Notes under the pieces: generated by a model
What the model saw: the letters and a program-made list of their open reading frames with translations, nothing else
What the model was told of the DNA's origin: nothing
Databases searched by the model: none
Shown: piece by piece, positions 4,310-6,777 of the stretch
How positions within the stretch are numbered: the first letter of the stretch is position 1
How the letters are laid out: every line of letters begins with the position of its first letter
Made by a program: the position numbers and the translations under genes
Source of the DNA: Leucobacter sp.
GTDB lineage: Bacteria; Actinomycetota; Actinomycetes; Actinomycetales; Microbacteriaceae
Length of the DNA stretch: 6,777 nucleotides
NCBI GenBank assembly: GCA_017990305.1
Contig: JAGNOB010000097.1
Span: 1-6,777, forward strand
Direction of reading: 5' to 3'

Positions 4310-6777
4310 ATGACAGCACGCACGATGCGGCGGGGAGCGACGACGCTTCTCAGCATCGCGGTCTGCGCCGGGCTCGCTTTTACGGCGCCTTCGGCAGCGT
4401 TTGGGAGCCCCGACGACACATCGCAAGAACTCGATGGGCCGGCCCCGTCGTATATCTCGGGTCTTCTGAACCCCTACAGTGACAGCGAAGACGCTGCACT
4501 GCCTCCGCTGTCGGCAAACGTCGATGCGCTGCGCACAGAGGCCAGCGACACCCCCGTGGCCCCCGACAGGCCCTCGATGGAGGCTCCAGCGTCGGGGCAG
4601 GGGAAGCAGCGAGCGCGAGCGGCGGCCGCGACGTGCTCCATCAACGACTTCGGAGCAGCTTCGGGCACTGCGCTGCAGAACCTCATCTCGGGCAGCTCGA
4701 CGAACTGTATCAACACGCTCTTCTCAGTATCGGGCTCGCAGGGTGCCTCGATCTTCAGCGAAGCGAACATGGTGAGTGCCGCAACGAAGCTGCAGAGCAT
4801 TTCCGAGACGTATCCGGGCAACAACTCCACGTCGGCGGCCCAGTTCGTGCTCTTCTTGCGTGCGGGCTTCTACGTGCAGTACTACAACTCGGCAAGCATC
4901 CCTGACTATGGATCCGAGCTGCGCACTGCGATGACGGGAGCGCTCGACGAGTTCTTCGCCAACCCGCGCTCAGAGGACGTGAGCGACGCGAACGGTGAGA
5001 CGCTGTCGGAAGCCATCACCCTCATCGATAGTGCTGAGCTCAATGACAGGTACATTCCCGTCATTGAGCGGCTGCTCAACGACTACGACTCGAGCTACGA
5101 TTCGTCGTGGTGGATGCTCAACGCAGTCAACGCTACCTACACGGTGCTGTTCCGCGGGCACCAGCTTCCCGCCTTTGTTGACGCGGTCGCAGCCGACCCG
5201 TCGGTGCTTGCTACCCTGAGTGGGTTTGCGACCAAGCACGTCGGGTTGCTGTCCGGCCAGCGCGCCTACCTCGTGACGAACGCGGGCCGCGAACTCGGAC
5301 GCTTCCTGGGAGATCCATCCGTCAAAGCTGCGGCGAAGCCTCACGTCAAGAGCATTCTCGACACGACCAGCCTCGACGGTCCGACATCGGGTCTCTGGGT
5401 TGCCGTCGCGTCGATGGCCGACTGGTACGACCGAGACAGCTGCGACTACTACGGCATCTGCGACCTCCAAGAAACCATCGCTGCCGTGGTGCTGCCGACG
5501 ACTCATGAGTGCAGCCCCAGCATCACGATCCGGGCACAGGACATCACGCCAGCCCAGCTCACCGAGAGCTGCGAGAGCCTCCTGGCGCAGGACGCCTACT
5601 TCCACGCGGTCGCAAAGGATCCGGGCCCGGTTCCCAACGACCTGAACACCCGGGTCGAAGTTGTCGTGTTCGACTCGAGCGCCGACTACCAGTCCTACGC
5701 GGGAACGCTGTTCGACATCGACACCAACAACGGTGGCATGTTCCTCGAGGGCGACCCCTCGCAGGCAGGCAATCAGGCTCGCTTTATCGCGTACGAGGCG
5801 GAGTGGGTTCGACCCGAGTTCGCAATCTGGAACCTGAATCACGAGTACACCCACTACCTGGATAGCCGTTTCAATCTCCACGGTGACTTCGCCGAGAACA
5901 TGCTCACTCCCACGGTCTGGTGGGTCGAGGGCTTCGGCGAGTACATTTCATACCACTACCGCGGACTCGAATACACGGAGGCGCAGCAGCTCGCAGGAAC
6001 GAAGGCACACAAGCTGAGTGAGCTGTTCGATACGACCTACGATCACGGCACCGATCGGATCTACCGCTGGGGCTACCTCGCCGTGAGCTTCATGCTCAAC
6101 GAGCACCCCACGGAGATGCAGACGGTGCTCGGAATGTACCGTACCGGCGACTGGAACGGCGCGCGTGCCTACCTGAAGAACAGCATCGGCACGAGCTATG
6201 ACGCTGAGTTCGCTCGCTTCCTCGATGCATGTTCAGCCGGTGACTGTGGCGAGGACCTCGGCGGAGAGCAGCCGAGTGAGAATAGTGCCCCGACTGCGGT
6301 GTTCTCCGCAGCCGTCGATGGCCTGACGGTTTCGCTGACGGATGGGTCGACAGACGCCGACGGCACGATCGCCGGATGGGCTTGGGAGTTCGGCAACGGT
6401 GAACGTTCAACCGAGCAGCACCCCGTCGTTCGCTTTGCCGAAGCCGGTGACTACACGGTGACCCTCACGGTGACCGATGACCGGGGCGCGACCTCGACCG
6501 CTCAGCGGAAGGTCACAGTCACGGAGGACGAGGATCCGGGGCCGGGCAGCGGCGGCGAGAACACCTGGCAGGTCCCGGTCTGCGAGGACGCTGACGACCG
6601 CGTACTCGGGCAGGGTTGCGGTCGCATGGAGCGTTCGGCAGACGCCGGACAGTCGGACTACCTCATGGTGTGGGTGCCAGCTGGTACCCCGAAACTCACA
6701 ATCACTGCTGGCGGAGGAACCGGTGAGGCAGACCTGTACGTTGCAAGCTCGGGATGGGCGAGTATCGACAACCACGT
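4310..6777 (+). CDS. Secreted M9-family microbial collagenase with PKD and PPC domains, 3' end cut by window edge
   Basis: A zinc metalloprotease that would cleave native collagen outside the cell. 822 full codons are visible, with no stop. Order: Sec-type signal peptide (Arg7-Arg8, hydrophobic 11-26, cleavage near 30-33); Pro/Ser/Asp-rich propeptide-like stretch (34-108) ending in the basic GKQRARAAAA (97-106); M9 N-terminal domain, about 109-400; peptidase M9 domain, about 405-640, with NNGGMFLEG (473-481, resembling the Gly-Gly/Glu motif before the zinc site in clostridial collagenases), HEYTH (511-515, zinc ligands His511 and His515, catalytic Glu512) and WWVEGFGEY with Glu540 as probable third ligand; PKD domain, about 659-738 (WEFGNG, AGDYTVTLTVTDDRG); a Gly/Pro linker; and the start of a PPC-type domain (751 on; VPAGTPKLTITAGGG, GEADLYV). 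ATG 4310 follows AGAAGGA (4299-4305). Ten cysteines, many closely spaced, suggest disulfides. Divergent from the LuxR-type regulator. Confidence 0.93.
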   Translation, partial: MTARTMRRGATTLLSIAVCAGLAFTAPSAAFGSPDDTSQELDGPAPSYISGLLNPYSDSEDAALPPLSANVDALRTEASDTPVAPDRPSMEAPASGQGKQRARAAAATCSINDFGAASGTALQNLISGSSTNCINTLFSVSGSQGASIFSEANMVSAATKLQSISETYPGNNSTSAAQFVLFLRAGFYVQYYNSASIPDYGSELRTAMTGALDEFFANPRSEDVSDANGETLSEAITLIDSAELNDRYIPVIERLLNDYDSSYDSSWWMLNAVNATYTVLFRGHQLPAFVDAVAADPSVLATLSGFATKHVGLLSGQRAYLVTNAGRELGRFLGDPSVKAAAKPHVKSILDTTSLDGPTSGLWVAVASMADWYDRDSCDYYGICDLQETIAAVVLPTTHECSPSITIRAQDITPAQLTESCESLLAQDAYFHAVAKDPGPVPNDLNTRVEVVVFDSSADYQSYAGTLFDIDTNNGGMFLEGDPSQAGNQARFIAYEAEWVRPEFAIWNLNHEYTHYLDSRFNLHGDFAENMLTPTVWWVEGFGEYISYHYRGLEYTEAQQLAGTKAHKLSELFDTTYDHGTDRIYRWGYLAVSFMLNEHPTEMQTVLGMYRTGDWNGARAYLKNSIGTSYDAEFARFLDACSAGDCGEDLGGEQPSENSAPTAVFSAAVDGLTVSLTDGSTDADGTIAGWAWEFGNGERSTEQHPVVRFAEAGDYTVTLTVTDDRGATSTAQRKVTVTEDEDPGPGSGGENTWQVPVCEDADDRVLGQGCGRMERSADAGQSDYLMVWVPAGTPKLTITAGGGTGEADLYVASSGWASIDNH
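5038..5069. repeat. Perfect 10-bp inverted repeat inside the collagenase gene
   Basis: GCTCAATGAC (5038-5047) and GTCATTGAGC (5060-5069) are exact reverse complements with a 12-nt loop. After one mismatch, GG (5049-5050) can also pair with CC (5057-5058). It falls in the M9 N-terminal domain, coding for about residues 243-254, and has no terminator-like T run. Confidence 0.6.

Noticed and set aside
3999..4482. Small frames crossing the regulator-collagenase intergenic region
   Set aside because: The products are Arg/Cys-rich without family resemblance, and they run into the collagenase signal-peptide region out of frame.
4970..5881. 303-residue leftward open frame opposite the collagenase
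   Set aside because: It lies fully within the M9 coding region, has no recognisable domain or good ribosome binding site, and is a typical shadow frame in high-GC DNA.
1..6777. CRISPR array, insertion sequence or phage element
   Set aside because: No regularly spaced repeats, no transposase or integrase motifs, and no terminal inverted repeats with target duplications were seen.

Overview
The window is GC-rich DNA with strong G/C third-position bias, GTG starts and GGAG/AAGG-type Shine-Dalgarno sites. The gene order aspC - tRNA-Trp - secE - nusG and the acidic N-terminal extension on NusG point to a high-GC Gram-positive actinobacterium. A Microbacteriaceae-like host is my inference from overall appearance, not something proven here.

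Left part (1-2152), housekeeping: the 5' two-thirds of a leftward aspartate-type aminotransferase gene (aspC, cut by the window edge), then rightward tRNA-Trp(CCA), secE (protein translocase subunit) and nusG (transcription elongation factor). tRNA-Trp, secE and nusG are close enough (39 and 50 nt gaps) to share a transcript. This block is conserved in many bacteria and is normally followed directly by rplK-rplA.

Middle part (2153-3297): instead of rplK, a 372-residue multi-pass membrane O-acyltransferase (acyltransferase-3 family) begins 14 nt after the nusG stop, with a GTG start and no clear ribosome binding site. A perfect 11-bp inverted repeat with A4/T4 ends (2179-2214) looks like the nusG intrinsic terminator, but lies inside codons 5-16 of the acyltransferase gene. 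At its 3' end the gene meets a convergent regulator gene; both stop codons are inside one 7-bp hairpin.

Right part (3298-6777): a leftward LuxR-type regulator and a divergent rightward, secreted M9-family collagenase (signal peptide, propeptide-like region, M9 N-terminal domain, HEYTH zinc site with downstream Glu, PKD domain, start of a PPC domain; cut by the right edge). They share a 297-bp intergenic region with several inverted repeats, one placed between the possible -35 and -10 positions of a collagenase promoter. The simplest reading is that the regulator controls the collagenase, an accessory extracellular degradation module placed within the normally conserved secE-nusG-rplK neighbourhood. 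That functional link is inferred from position only.
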